A stretch of DNA of 64,000 bases. Source: AWTP1-13 sp963775835. Lineage in GTDB: Bacteria > Pseudomonadota > Alphaproteobacteria > Rhizobiales > Hyphomicrobiaceae. This document shows positions 10,055 to 18,063 of the stretch, in pieces. The stretch is from assembly GCA_963775835.1 (NCBI GenBank), contig CAVZKV010000026.1:248001-312000 (forward strand), given 5' to 3'. The position numbers and the translations under genes were made by a program. The notes beneath the pieces were generated by a model. That model made no database searches, was not told the DNA's origin, and saw only the letters and a program-made list of their open reading frames with translations. The number at the start of each line of letters is the position of its first letter. The first letter of the stretch is position 1.

Positions 10055-10708
10055 GACCGAGGAGGTGCGCGACAAGTTAAAGATGGCAGGCTTGCGCGGG
10101 CAGGCGCCGCTCGTCGCCTACCTGTTCTTCCGACTTGCCATGCCGATCATCATCGCCGTGATCGCCTTGGTGTACCTGCTTCTGATCGCCGCCTACGCGT
10201 ATCCACCCCTGATCAAGGTCAGCCTGGCGCTGGTCGACTCGGCTTTTATCTCCCCAACATGTTCGTCGAAAATCTGGTGAGCGGCGGCAGACCTCAATCA
10301 AGAATGCCTTTCCCGACGCGCTCGATAGCTGTTGATCTGCGTGCAGTCGGGCATGTCGGGAAGCGGTGGAAGTCGCGGAGGTCGCCAGCAATCGCCGGCG
10401 CCGAGGAGCTGAGCCTGACCACGGCCGAGCTCTCCTATTTGCAAGACCGCAGGCAAGCCTTCGAGAATCTCGGCAAGCGCACCGGCATCGCCGCCATCAA
10501 AGCGGTGGCGACGGTATTGATCCGCGGAACGCTATGGCACCCCGGTCGGCCAGGCGCTGCGCGTGATGGGGTGGGAGAACCGTGACATGCGCACGGCGGA
10601 GGCGGAGAAGAAGGCTGCTGCCCTGCCGCCCAAACTCACCGTGCCGATGATCGTGTTCTTTCTACCCGTGCTCTTCGTCGTCAGCTTGGGGCCGGCCATC
10701 ATCTAGGT
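10048..10708 (+). pseudogene. Degenerate TadC (Flp pilus inner-membrane platform protein)
   Basis: TadC-like blocks follow in several frames: RDKLKMAGLRGQAPLVAYLFFR and a hydrophobic helix (about 10068-10240), EELSLTTAELSYLQDRRQAF (about 10402-10462), KRTGIAAIKAV, GQALRVM, then DMRTAEAEKKAAALPPKLTV and a final hydrophobic segment to the stop near 10708. At least four frame changes are required, and the N-terminal third of TadC is missing. The downstream tad genes (tadD, tadE and others) are also absent; rnhA follows on the other strand. Confidence 0.88.
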
Positions 10709-10773
10709 GTTCAAATACAACTAGATTTCAAGCAAATTGAGGTGAGGCGGCGCAATGCGCCTCCGCTGGGCCG

Positions 10774-11259
10774 CTAGCCAGCGCCATCCTCCGCTGCGGT
10801 GGGGCCTTTGCGCAGAAACGGTTGCATACCCCGGCGCGCAAGCGCGTCGGCCTGTTCGTTCTCGACGTGACCCGCGTGGCCCTTCAGCCAATGCCAGGTG
10901 ACCTCATGGCGCGCTTGGGCCGCATCGAGGCGCTGCCACAGCTCGACGTTCTTTACCGGCTTTTTGTCGGCCGTCTTCCAGCCGCGCCGCTTCCAGCCTT
11001 CGATCCAGGTGCTGATGCCGTTGCGCACGTACTCTGAATCGGTGTGCAGATCGACGCGCGATGGTCCCTTCAGCGCCTCCAAAGCCGAGATCGCCGCCAT
11101 CAGCTCCATGCGATTGTTAGTCGTGAGCGGCTCACCGCCGCATATCTCTTTGCGATGGTTGCCGGATACCAAAACGGCGCCCCAGCCGCCCGGGCCAGGG
11201 TTGCCCGAGCAGGCGCCATCGGTATGGATCACCACGGCCGGTTTTGCCCGCTGGCTCAT
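10774..11259 (-). CDS. rnhA: Ribonuclease HI
   Basis: Degrades the RNA strand of RNA-DNA hybrids. 161 residues, normal length. The four catalytic carboxylates are visible: D in VIHTDGACSGNPGPGGWG, E in NNRMELMAAI, D in DLHTDSEYV, and D in NEQADALARRG. The basic protrusion GWKRRGWKTADKKPVKN and the HEVTWHWLKGHAGH loop are also present. Its start overlaps the thrB stop by 4 bases (11256-11259), so the two are translationally coupled. The neighbour order ispH-thrB-rnhA is common in Alphaproteobacteria. Confidence 0.97.
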   Translation of the reverse strand: MSQRAKPAVVIHTDGACSGNPGPGGWGAVLVSGNHRKEICGGEPLTTNNRMELMAAISALEALKGPSRVDLHTDSEYVRNGISTWIEGWKRRGWKTADKKPVKNVELWQRLDAAQARHEVTWHWLKGHAGHVENEQADALARRGMQPFLRKGPTAAEDGAG

Positions 11260-12218
11260 CCCAATCCATACTCGCTGGCCGAAACGATGGTGCGGTGAAA
11301 CTTGAGACGACGCAGATACTCAAGCGGATCCTTTCGCTTGACGAGGGCCTCCGCGGACGTGTGCAGCCAGTCGTGCGCGCGCGTGAGGAGGAAGCGCAGT
11401 GCGGCTGCCCGCGCCAGCAGCGGCAGCGCCCGCCGCTCCTCCGGTTGCAGGCCGCGGATGGCCTGATATCCCTTGAGCAGGGCCTGACCCTTGGTCATGT
11501 TGAAGGAATGGTCGCTCTCGAAGCACCAGGCGTTAAGCGCAATCGCTATGTCATAAATCAAGGCATCGTTGCAGGCGAAATAAAAGTCGATCAGACCCGA
11601 AAGCTGATCGCCCAGGAAGAAAACGTTGTCGGGAAAAAGATCGGCATGGATCACGCCCAGGGCCAGGTCGGTGGGCCAATTGCGGGCGAGGTGATCGAGT
11701 TCCTGCTCGATGGTGGCGCCCAGACCTGGCGCAATCTCATCGGCATGCTCCTTGAGGCGGGCGTAAAGTGCGCGCCAGCCTGACGGTCCGAGCGCATTGG
11801 TTCGGCTGAGGGGAAAATTCTGGCCGGCGAGATGCATGCGCGCCATGGCCTGGCCGACGGCGGCGCAATGCATCACCTGCGGGCGGCGGATCCAGACGCC
11901 CTCAAGAAATGTGACCAGCGCGGCCGGCCGGCCGGCAAGCCGGCGCAAGCTTTGACCTCGGGCATCGCGAACCGGCGTCGGGCAGCGGATCCCCGCGTTG
12001 GCAAGGTGCTCCATCAAGCCGAGAAAAAACGGCAGATCCTCGGGCGCCACCCGCTTTTCGTAGAGGGTGAGGAAAAAGGGGCCCGACGTGGTGTGGAGCA
12101 GGTAGTTGGTGTTTTCAACACCCTCGGCGATGCCCTTGAAGGACAGCAGCGCGCCAACCTGGTAGCTGGCGATAAACTTGGCGAGCTCCTCGTCGGAGAC
12201 TTCAGTGTAGACAGCCAT
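11256..12218 (-). CDS. thrB: Homoserine kinase (ThrB, APH-fold type)
   Basis: Phosphorylates homoserine in threonine synthesis. This is the aminoglycoside-phosphotransferase-like ThrB of Proteobacteria, not the GHMP kinase type. The N-terminal lobe has GIAEGVENTNYLL and FFLTLYEKR. The catalytic loop is GVIHADLFPDNVFF (Brenner-type HxDxxxxN), and the metal aspartate is in LIDFYFACND. 320 residues, normal. It lies between ispH and rnhA on the minus strand, as in many alphaproteobacteria. Confidence 0.96.
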   Translation of the reverse strand: MAVYTEVSDEELAKFIASYQVGALLSFKGIAEGVENTNYLLHTTSGPFFLTLYEKRVAPEDLPFFLGLMEHLANAGIRCPTPVRDARGQSLRRLAGRPAALVTFLEGVWIRRPQVMHCAAVGQAMARMHLAGQNFPLSRTNALGPSGWRALYARLKEHADEIAPGLGATIEQELDHLARNWPTDLALGVIHADLFPDNVFFLGDQLSGLIDFYFACNDALIYDIAIALNAWCFESDHSFNMTKGQALLKGYQAIRGLQPEERRALPLLARAAALRFLLTRAHDWLHTSAEALVKRKDPLEYLRRLKFHRTIVSASEYGLG

Positions 12219-12241
12219 TCCCCCTGGCCTTGTTCCCGGCG

Positions 12242-13225
12242 TTATGCCGCGCTCACGTCGCGCAACTCGCGCGGAATGGAAAAACCGATCCGCTCCTCGC
12301 GTGTCACCACGTCTTCCACCGTCACCTCAAAATGCGCGCGGAAGGCATTGACGAGCTGGCTGACCAACCATTCGGGCGCGGAGGCGCCGGCGGTCAGGCC
12401 GAGCGTGCGCACGGCGGTAAATTCACTCCACACCAGATCGCTGACGGACTGCACAAGCTGCGCCCGGGCGCAGCCGGCGCGGCGCGCCACCTCGACCAGG
12501 CGCTGGGAATTGGAGCTATTGGGCGAGCCTATCACCAGCACGGCATCGCAACGCGCCGCGATCGCCTTGACCGCGGCTTGCCGGTTGGTCGTAGCGTAGC
12601 AGATGTCTTCCTTGCGCGGGCCGACCATGGCAGGGAAGCGTTCGCGCAAGATGGCCACGATCGCCGCCGTATCGTCGACGGAAAGGGTGGTCTGCGTAAG
12701 GTAGGCGAGCCGTTCCGGATCGCGCGGATAGAAGCGGCGGGCATCCTCGGCGGTCTCGATCAGGGTTGCGGCCCCTGGCGGCAGTTGACCCAGCGTGCCC
12801 ACCACTTCGGGATGACGGGCGTGGCCAATGAGGACGATCTCTAGCCCCTTGGCATGCTGGGCGCGTGCCTCGATGTGCACCTTGGAAACCAGGGGACAGA
12901 TGGCATCGACGTAAAACAGCTTGCGTGCCTTCGCCGCGGCGGGAACGCTTTGCGGCACGCCATGTGCCGAAAAGATCACAGGTGCATCCGTTTCCGGGAT
13001 CTCGCCGAGCTCCTCCACAAAAACGGCGCCTTTCGCCTTGAGATCGTCGACCACGTGGCGATTGTGGACGATCTCGTGGCGCACATAGACCGGCGCTCCG
13101 AACTTCTGCAGCGCCAATTCGACGATCCGGATGGCGCGATCGACGCCGGCGCAAAAGCCGCGCGGTGCCGCCAGCAGGATGGTCAGAGGTGGCAGCGCCC
13201 GCCGTTCGGGGCTGGCATTGGTCAT
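12242..13225 (-). CDS. ispH: 4-Hydroxy-3-methylbut-2-enyl diphosphate reductase
   Basis: An iron-sulfur enzyme that makes IPP and DMAPP in the last step of the MEP pathway. The three cluster cysteines are seen in APRGFCAGVDRAI, VDAICPLVSKVH and EDICYATTNRQ. The substrate-binding segments RHEIVHNRHVV, FSAHGV, IGHARHPEV and IGSPNSSNSQRL are intact. One small oddity: the residue before the second cysteine is Ile, where Thr is usual (DATCPLV). I choose ATG 13225 (327 residues); the longer frame, to 13408, adds 61 residues with no family likeness. Confidence 0.97.
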   Translation of the reverse strand: MTNASPERRALPPLTILLAAPRGFCAGVDRAIRIVELALQKFGAPVYVRHEIVHNRHVVDDLKAKGAVFVEELGEIPETDAPVIFSAHGVPQSVPAAAKARKLFYVDAICPLVSKVHIEARAQHAKGLEIVLIGHARHPEVVGTLGQLPPGAATLIETAEDARRFYPRDPERLAYLTQTTLSVDDTAAIVAILRERFPAMVGPRKEDICYATTNRQAAVKAIAARCDAVLVIGSPNSSNSQRLVEVARRAGCARAQLVQSVSDLVWSEFTAVRTLGLTAGASAPEWLVSQLVNAFRAHFEVTVEDVVTREERIGFSIPRELRDVSAA

Positions 13226-13399
13226 GGTTAAGGACGTCGCCGTGTTTGCGTTTGAATTCGTACGCCCTGCGCTTGGCCCTCGGTTCGCCCGAATGATAGA
13301 CTTCAAATCACCGGACAAGGGCCCAAGGTGCATCGGGGCCATTATGGGGTGGGATTGCCGGTCCGCAAGGGGCCTGGCAAGCGTTCGGACAGGGGCGTC

Positions 13400-14065
13400 G
13401 TGACGCAATCGGCATTGGCAGCATTGGCTAGGCTGGCCCGCGGCGCCGTGGCAGGGGCGCTCCTGGCCATGGTCGGCGGGCTCGTCGGGGGCTGCGGCAT
13501 GTCCTCGCTCACGTCCGGGATCGGCGGGGGATTATTCGGCAGCCAAAACAAGACCACGACCGATGTCGGCTCGATCAGTGAGGATCAGCTGTTGGCCGCG
13601 GCGAAAACCGACGGTCCTGGCTCGGGCGCGGGCTTCGATGTGGCGCATGGCTGCCCACGCTTCCAGGTTTGGTCGCGCGAAGGCTATGTGACGATCTATG
13701 AGCAGGGCCGGGTCGGAGATGGCCTTGCCGTCATGCATCGCGGCGAGATCACCAAAACCGCGCGCGAGTGCCAGATCGAGCCTGGCCGCGTCAGTGTCAA
13801 GGTTGGCTTCTCCGGGCGCGTGCTGCTGGGTCCGAAGGGCAAGACCGGCAACGTTTCGTTGCCGTTGACCGTGTTCGTCAGCGATGCCAAACGGGAGAAG
13901 ATCGTCACCGACCGGGTCAAGATCGAGGTCGCGGTCACGCTCGACAAGCCGATCGGCTACTTCTCGGTGGTCCGCACGGTCAGCTTCAATGTTCCGGAAG
14001 GCTCCCGGCCGGCCGAATACGAAGTCTATGTCGCTTTTGACCGCAACACGCCAGGTGCCGGCTGA
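13400..14065 (+). CDS. Uncharacterised lipoprotein
   Basis: A 221-residue protein from GTG 13400, preceded by an AGGGG site. The N-terminus has a short basic region, a hydrophobic core (VAGALLAMVGGLVGGC) and a lipobox-like VGGC, so it should be lipidated and held in the periplasm. The mature part is mostly predicted beta strand with no recognised motif. I do not assign a function. It is divergent from ispH (gap 13226-13399, probably a shared promoter region) and precedes the glycine riboswitch. Confidence 0.75.
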   Translation: MTQSALAALARLARGAVAGALLAMVGGLVGGCGMSSLTSGIGGGLFGSQNKTTTDVGSISEDQLLAAAKTDGPGSGAGFDVAHGCPRFQVWSREGYVTIYEQGRVGDGLAVMHRGEITKTARECQIEPGRVSVKVGFSGRVLLGPKGKTGNVSLPLTVFVSDAKREKIVTDRVKIEVAVTLDKPIGYFSVVRTVSFNVPEGSRPAEYEVYVAFDRNTPGAG

Positions 14066-14400
14066 TTCGGCCTGGTCGCGGGCAATGCCGACAGCGCGTT
14101 GTTTTGGCCGCCTCTGTGTCCCATAGCACAGCCGGGCCCGCCGGCGGCGCCTAGCCTGCCTCCATTGTCCAATGCGCGCCCGGAGGCAGCCCCCTTGTCC
14201 CCTCTTGCCAAAGCGCTTGCGCTTGCCCTTTCCCTTGCGGCCGTAATCGCTGCCGTTGCCTATTGCCTTGAGCCGCGGCACGTCGTGGTCATCACCCGCG
14301 CCCCGGATTGAGCCCTGACCGTGGGCAAGGCGGCCGCGCAGTGAGAGCTTGCGTTGACTCCTTTCCGCACGCGCGTATCATTCGCCCAGCCAATCGACGC
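14066..14400 (+). other. Leader region upstream of the glycine riboswitch
   Basis: About 335 bases between the lipoprotein and the riboswitch. It should contain the gcv promoter. A 70-codon frame (14099-14311) would encode a proline-rich protein with one hydrophobic segment near its end, but it has no clear ribosome binding site and I do not call it. Confidence 0.4.
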
Positions 14401-14586
14401 CTGCGGAAGAGACCCCGGCCGTGCCGTCAAGGACCGGCTGGGGCGCCGAAGGAGCAACCGCCCCGGAACCTCTCAGGCAAAAGGACCGCAGGTTGATGGC
14501 GCTCTGGAAAGCAGCCGACCACCGGGTCGGCTCACCGAAGGGGTAAGGCGACCGGTCGCCGGAATCTCTCAGGTCCCGTGACAGAG
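14401..14586 (+). ncRNA. Tandem glycine riboswitch (gcvT element)
   Basis: Two glycine aptamers in a row just upstream of gcvT. Aptamer 1: P1 stem CTGCGG (14401-14406) pairs with CCGCAG (14486-14491), enclosing the conserved GGAGCAACCGCCCC and AACCTCTCAGGCAAAAGGAC. Aptamer 2: P1 stem CTCTG (14502-14506) pairs with CAGAG (14582-14586), enclosing GGGGTAAGGCGACC and AATCTCTCAGGTCCCGTGAC. Known members switch the glycine cleavage operon on when glycine is high. I see no terminator between the second aptamer and ATG 14645, so control of translation start is the more likely mode (inference). Confidence 0.95.
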
Positions 14587-14644
14587 GGGGCTTCAATTCG
14601 TGCGGATATCCGCGCGAAGGCCAAGCCTTGGGACCCGAGCGAGC

Positions 14645-15787
14645 ATGAGCGCCGAACCCACCGCCGAGCAGCCTTTGAGGCGCACCCCCCTCTACCAACT
14701 GCACGTGGATCTTGGCGCCAAGATGGTGCCGTTCGCCGGCTATGAGATGCCGGTGAACTACCGCCTCGGCGTTCTCAAGGAACACCTGCACACGCGTGCC
14801 AAGGCGGGCCTGTTCGACGTCTCGCACATGGGCCAGGCCTTCCTCGTCGGTCCCGACCACGCGACGACGGCGATGGCGCTCGAGACGCTTGTGCCTGCCG
14901 ATCTTCTCAACCTGGCGCCCGGCCAGCAGCGCTACTCGCAGCTCCTCAACGAGGAGGGCGGCATCATCGATGACCTGATGCTGACGCGACCCGCGTCGGC
15001 AGCCGAGGATGGCCGGTTATTGCTGGTGGTTAATGCCTCCCGCAAGGAGGTCGACTACGCAATTCTCAAGGCGCGCTTGCCGGCGGGCGTTAGGCTCGAG
15101 CCCGCAACGGAGCGCGCGCTGCTCGCCCTGCAGGGCCCCACTGCCTTGGCCGTGATGCATGCCCTATCGCCCGCCGCGGCCGGCCTCGCCTTCATGACCG
15201 GCGCCAACGTTCGTCTTGGCGGCTTCGACTGTCACGTCTCCCGCTCCGGATATACCGGCGAGGACGGCTTTGAGATCTCCGTGGCGGCGGCGCAGGCGGG
15301 CGAGCTGGCGCAGCTCCTGCTCGGGTACGACGGCGTCGAGCCGATCGGTCTCGGCGCCCGCGATTCTTTGCGACTGGAGGCGGCTCTTTGCCTCTACGGC
15401 CATGACATCGACGAGACGACGAGCCCCATCGAGGCCGGGCTCGCCTGGTCGATCCAAAAGCGCCGACGCAGCGAAGGCGGTTTCCCGGGCGCGCGGCGCA
15501 TTCAGGACGAGCTGACCAACGGTGCAAAACGGCGCCGCGTGGGCATCAGGCCCGACGGGCGTGCGCCCGCGCGCGAGGGTACCGAGATCCTGGCCCTGTT
15601 GGGCGAGCGGCTCGGCGCCATCACCTCGGGCGGTTTCGGGCCGAGCGTGAATGCGCCGATCGCCATGGGTTATGTGCCGCAGGCGCGCGCCGCGGTGGGA
15701 ACACCGGTCAATCTGATGGTGCGCGGCAAGGCGCTCGGCGCCAGCGTGACACCGCTGCCGTTCGTGCAACACCGCTACGCGCGCTAA
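14645..15787 (+). CDS. gcvT: Glycine cleavage system aminomethyltransferase (T protein)
   Basis: Takes the aminomethyl group from the lipoyl arm of GcvH and passes the C1 unit to tetrahydrofolate, releasing ammonia. The family signatures are present: KMVPFAGYEMPV, GLFDVSHMGQ, YSQLLNEEGGIIDDLM, the catalytic-aspartate region, SRSGYTGEDGFE, GARDSLRLEA and IEAGLAWSI. 380 residues from ATG 14645. The longest frame begins at a GTG at 14600, within 15 bases of the riboswitch, and is less likely. First gene of the gcv operon. Confidence 0.97.
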   Translation: MSAEPTAEQPLRRTPLYQLHVDLGAKMVPFAGYEMPVNYRLGVLKEHLHTRAKAGLFDVSHMGQAFLVGPDHATTAMALETLVPADLLNLAPGQQRYSQLLNEEGGIIDDLMLTRPASAAEDGRLLLVVNASRKEVDYAILKARLPAGVRLEPATERALLALQGPTALAVMHALSPAAAGLAFMTGANVRLGGFDCHVSRSGYTGEDGFEISVAAAQAGELAQLLLGYDGVEPIGLGARDSLRLEAALCLYGHDIDETTSPIEAGLAWSIQKRRRSEGGFPGARRIQDELTNGAKRRRVGIRPDGRAPAREGTEILALLGERLGAITSGGFGPSVNAPIAMGYVPQARAAVGTPVNLMVRGKALGASVTPLPFVQHRYAR

Positions 15788-15820
15788 TGCCAAATCCCAA
15801 AGTCAGCGAGGAAGATGCAA

Positions 15821-16198
15821 ATGGCAGTCGAGCGCTACACCAAGGACCACGAATGGATCCGGCTCGAGGACGGCATCGCCACCGTCGGCATCACCGACCA
15901 TGCCCAACAGCAGTTGGGCGATATCGTGTTTGTGGAAGTGCCCGAGACGGGCAGACAGGCCAAGCAAGGTGACGCGGTCGCCGTGGTGGAAAGCGTCAAG
16001 GCGGCGAGCGACGTATTTGCGCCGGTTTCCGGCGAAGTCATCGAAGCCAACGCCGAGATCACCACCCAGCCGGCGCTCGTCAACGAGGACGCGCAGGGCA
16101 AGGCTTGGTTCTTCAAGGTGAAGATCAGCAATGCCGCCGAGCTCGACGGACTGATGGACAAGGCTGCCTACCTGGAATTTGTCAAGCAGTCGTCTTAA
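15821..16198 (+). CDS. gcvH: Glycine cleavage system lipoyl carrier (H protein)
   Basis: A small shuttle protein carrying the lipoyl arm between the P, T and L proteins. The lipoylated lysine is in VVESVKAASD, and the surrounding fold motifs GITDHAQQQLGDIVFVEVPE and GKAWFFKVK are canonical. ATG 15821 has GAGG about 9 bases upstream; an ATG two codons earlier (15815) is too close to it. 125 residues, normal. It follows gcvT by 33 bases. Confidence 0.97.
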   Translation: MAVERYTKDHEWIRLEDGIATVGITDHAQQQLGDIVFVEVPETGRQAKQGDAVAVVESVKAASDVFAPVSGEVIEANAEITTQPALVNEDAQGKAWFFKVKISNAAELDGLMDKAAYLEFVKQSS

Positions 16199-16215
16199 CG
16201 AACGGAGCATCGATC

Positions 16216-16698
16216 ATGGCACACGAATACAAAGCCGTCATTGCCTGGAAGCGCGGTGCTGGCGAGCCGTTCACCGACCTCAAGTTCAGTCGTGCCCATC
16301 AATGGTCGTTTGATGGCGGCATCACGGTGCCGGGATCCTCCTCGCCCTTGTCGGTGCGCGTGCCCTACTCGCGCGCCGAGGCCGTCGACCCGGAAGAGGC
16401 ACTGGTCGCGGCCCTGTCGAGCTGCCACATGCTGACCTTCCTCTACTTGGCCGCCAAACAGGGGCTCGTCGTTGACTCCTACGAAGACGAAGCCGTCGGC
16501 GTCATGAGCAAGAACGCGCGCGGTAAGCTATTCATCTCAAAGGTGGCGCTGAGGCCGCGCATCGCCTTTGCCGGTGCACAGCCACCGAACGCCGCTCAAC
16601 TCGCCGAACTGCATCACCATGCGCACGAGGAATGCTACATCGCCAACTCCGTCCTGACGGAGGTCGTTGTCGAGCCAACGCCGGTTTCGCACCAATAG
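16216..16698 (+). CDS. OsmC family protein
   Basis: A 160-residue OsmC/Ohr-fold protein. SRAHQWSFDGG, the PEEALVAALSSCHMLTFLYLAA helix with its cysteine, and a second cysteine in HEECYIANSVL give the usual two-cysteine pair of this peroxidase-like family. Its role here is probably thiol-dependent removal of a peroxide or another reactive compound; the substrate is unknown. It sits inside the gcv operon, between gcvH and gcvPA (17 and 15 base gaps), so it should be made with the glycine cleavage system under riboswitch control. Confidence 0.93.
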   Translation: MAHEYKAVIAWKRGAGEPFTDLKFSRAHQWSFDGGITVPGSSSPLSVRVPYSRAEAVDPEEALVAALSSCHMLTFLYLAAKQGLVVDSYEDEAVGVMSKNARGKLFISKVALRPRIAFAGAQPPNAAQLAELHHHAHEECYIANSVLTEVVVEPTPVSHQ

Positions 16699-16713
16699 CT
16701 GGGATCTTTGACC

Positions 16714-18063
16714 ATGCGTTACCTGCCGCTCACCGATGCCGATCGTAAGGCCATGCTGGGCAAGATCGGCGTCACTAATACCGATGCCTTGTTCGCCACC
16801 GTGCCTAAGAACAAGCTGCTCGGCGGCCTGCTCGATCTGCCGAAAGGTAAAAGCGAGCTTGCGGTCGAGCGCAGCATGGGCCGGCTGGCGGCGCAGAACA
16901 CGCCGGCGGGTTCGGTGCCTTTCTTCGTCGGCGCCGGTGCCTACAAGCATCACGTGCCGGCGAGCGTCGATCACCTGATTCAGCGCTCCGAGTTCCTGAC
17001 CTCCTACACGCCCTATCAACCGGAGATCGCCCAGGGCACGCTGCAGTACCTGTTCGAATTCCAAAGCCAGGTCGCCCTGCTCACGCGCATGGAGGTGGCC
17101 AATGCGTCCATGTACGACGGCTCGACGGCCGCCGCCGAGGCGGTGCTGATGGCGCATCGCCTGTCGAAGCGGCGCCGCGCGGTGCTCGCTGGCAACCTGC
17201 ATCCCCACTACCGCGAGACCATCGCGACCGTGTCACGCATGTCGGGTGACGAGATCCTCGCGGCTCCGCCTGCCCCCGCCGGCAACGAGGAGCTGGCGCC
17301 CCTGATCGACCATACGGTGTCCTGCCTCGTCGTGCAGACCCCGGATTTCTATGGCCACCTGCACGATTTGAACGCGCTTGCCGAACGCGCGCATGCGGTC
17401 GGTGCGCTGCTGATCGCCGTGTTCACCGAAGTCGTGTCGCTTGGCGCGATCGAACCGCCGGGCGCAATGGGCGCCGATATCGTGGTGGGCGAGGGACAGT
17501 CGATCGGCAACGCCCTGTCGTTCGGGGGCCCCTATGTCGGGTTGTTTGCGACCCGGCAGAAATACTTGCGACAGATGCCGGGCCGGCTGTGCGGCGAGAC
17601 CGTGGACAAGGAGGGCCGGCGCGGTTTCGTGCTGACGCTTTCGACGCGTGAGCAGCACATCCGGCGCGAGAAGGCGACCTCGAACATCTGCACCAATTCC
17701 GGCTTGTGCGTACTGGCCTTCACCATCCACATGTCCCTACTCGGGGAGGCGGGGCTGCGGCGGCTCGCCCTCCTCAATCACGCCAACGCCGTGGCACTCG
17801 CTGAGCTCCTGGTCAAAGTACCGGGCGTCGAGCTGCTGAATGAGGCATTTTTCAATGAGTTCACGATTCGCGTGCCGGGCGAGGCGGCGGACGTCATCGA
17901 AAAGCTGGCCGCCAAGGGCGTGCTCGGCGGCGTGCCGGTGTCGCGGCTCGAGCCGAGCCGAGCGGAGCTCGCCGACCTGATTGTCGTCGCGGCGACCGAA
18001 GTGAACACGGATGAGGATCGCGTGGCCTATGCCAAAGCGCTGCGGGAGGTGCTGGAATGTTGA
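16714..18063 (+). CDS. gcvPA: Glycine dehydrogenase (decarboxylating) subunit 1
   Basis: N-terminal half of the two-subunit P protein, which decarboxylates glycine using PLP held by the partner subunit. MRYLPLTDADRKAML, FVGAGAYKHHVPA, TSYTPYQPEIAQGTLQ, NASMYDGSTAAAEA and CTNSGLCVLAF are typical of GcvPA. 449 residues from ATG 16714. The frame overlaps the gcvPB start by 7 bases (18057-18063), indicating coupled translation for equal amounts of the two subunits. Confidence 0.97.
   Translation: MRYLPLTDADRKAMLGKIGVTNTDALFATVPKNKLLGGLLDLPKGKSELAVERSMGRLAAQNTPAGSVPFFVGAGAYKHHVPASVDHLIQRSEFLTSYTPYQPEIAQGTLQYLFEFQSQVALLTRMEVANASMYDGSTAAAEAVLMAHRLSKRRRAVLAGNLHPHYRETIATVSRMSGDEILAAPPAPAGNEELAPLIDHTVSCLVVQTPDFYGHLHDLNALAERAHAVGALLIAVFTEVVSLGAIEPPGAMGADIVVGEGQSIGNALSFGGPYVGLFATRQKYLRQMPGRLCGETVDKEGRRGFVLTLSTREQHIRREKATSNICTNSGLCVLAFTIHMSLLGEAGLRRLALLNHANAVALAELLVKVPGVELLNEAFFNEFTIRVPGEAADVIEKLAAKGVLGGVPVSRLEPSRAELADLIVVAATEVNTDEDRVAYAKALREVLEC

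Noticed and set aside
10709..10773. A GGCGC/GCGCC hairpin between tadC and rnhA as a terminator
   Set aside because: The stem is only five or six pairs and no T run follows on either strand.
14099..14311. A 70-codon frame with one hydrophobic segment before the riboswitch
   Set aside because: No ribosome binding site, proline-rich low-complexity start, no likeness to known small proteins. It could be part of the gcv leader only.
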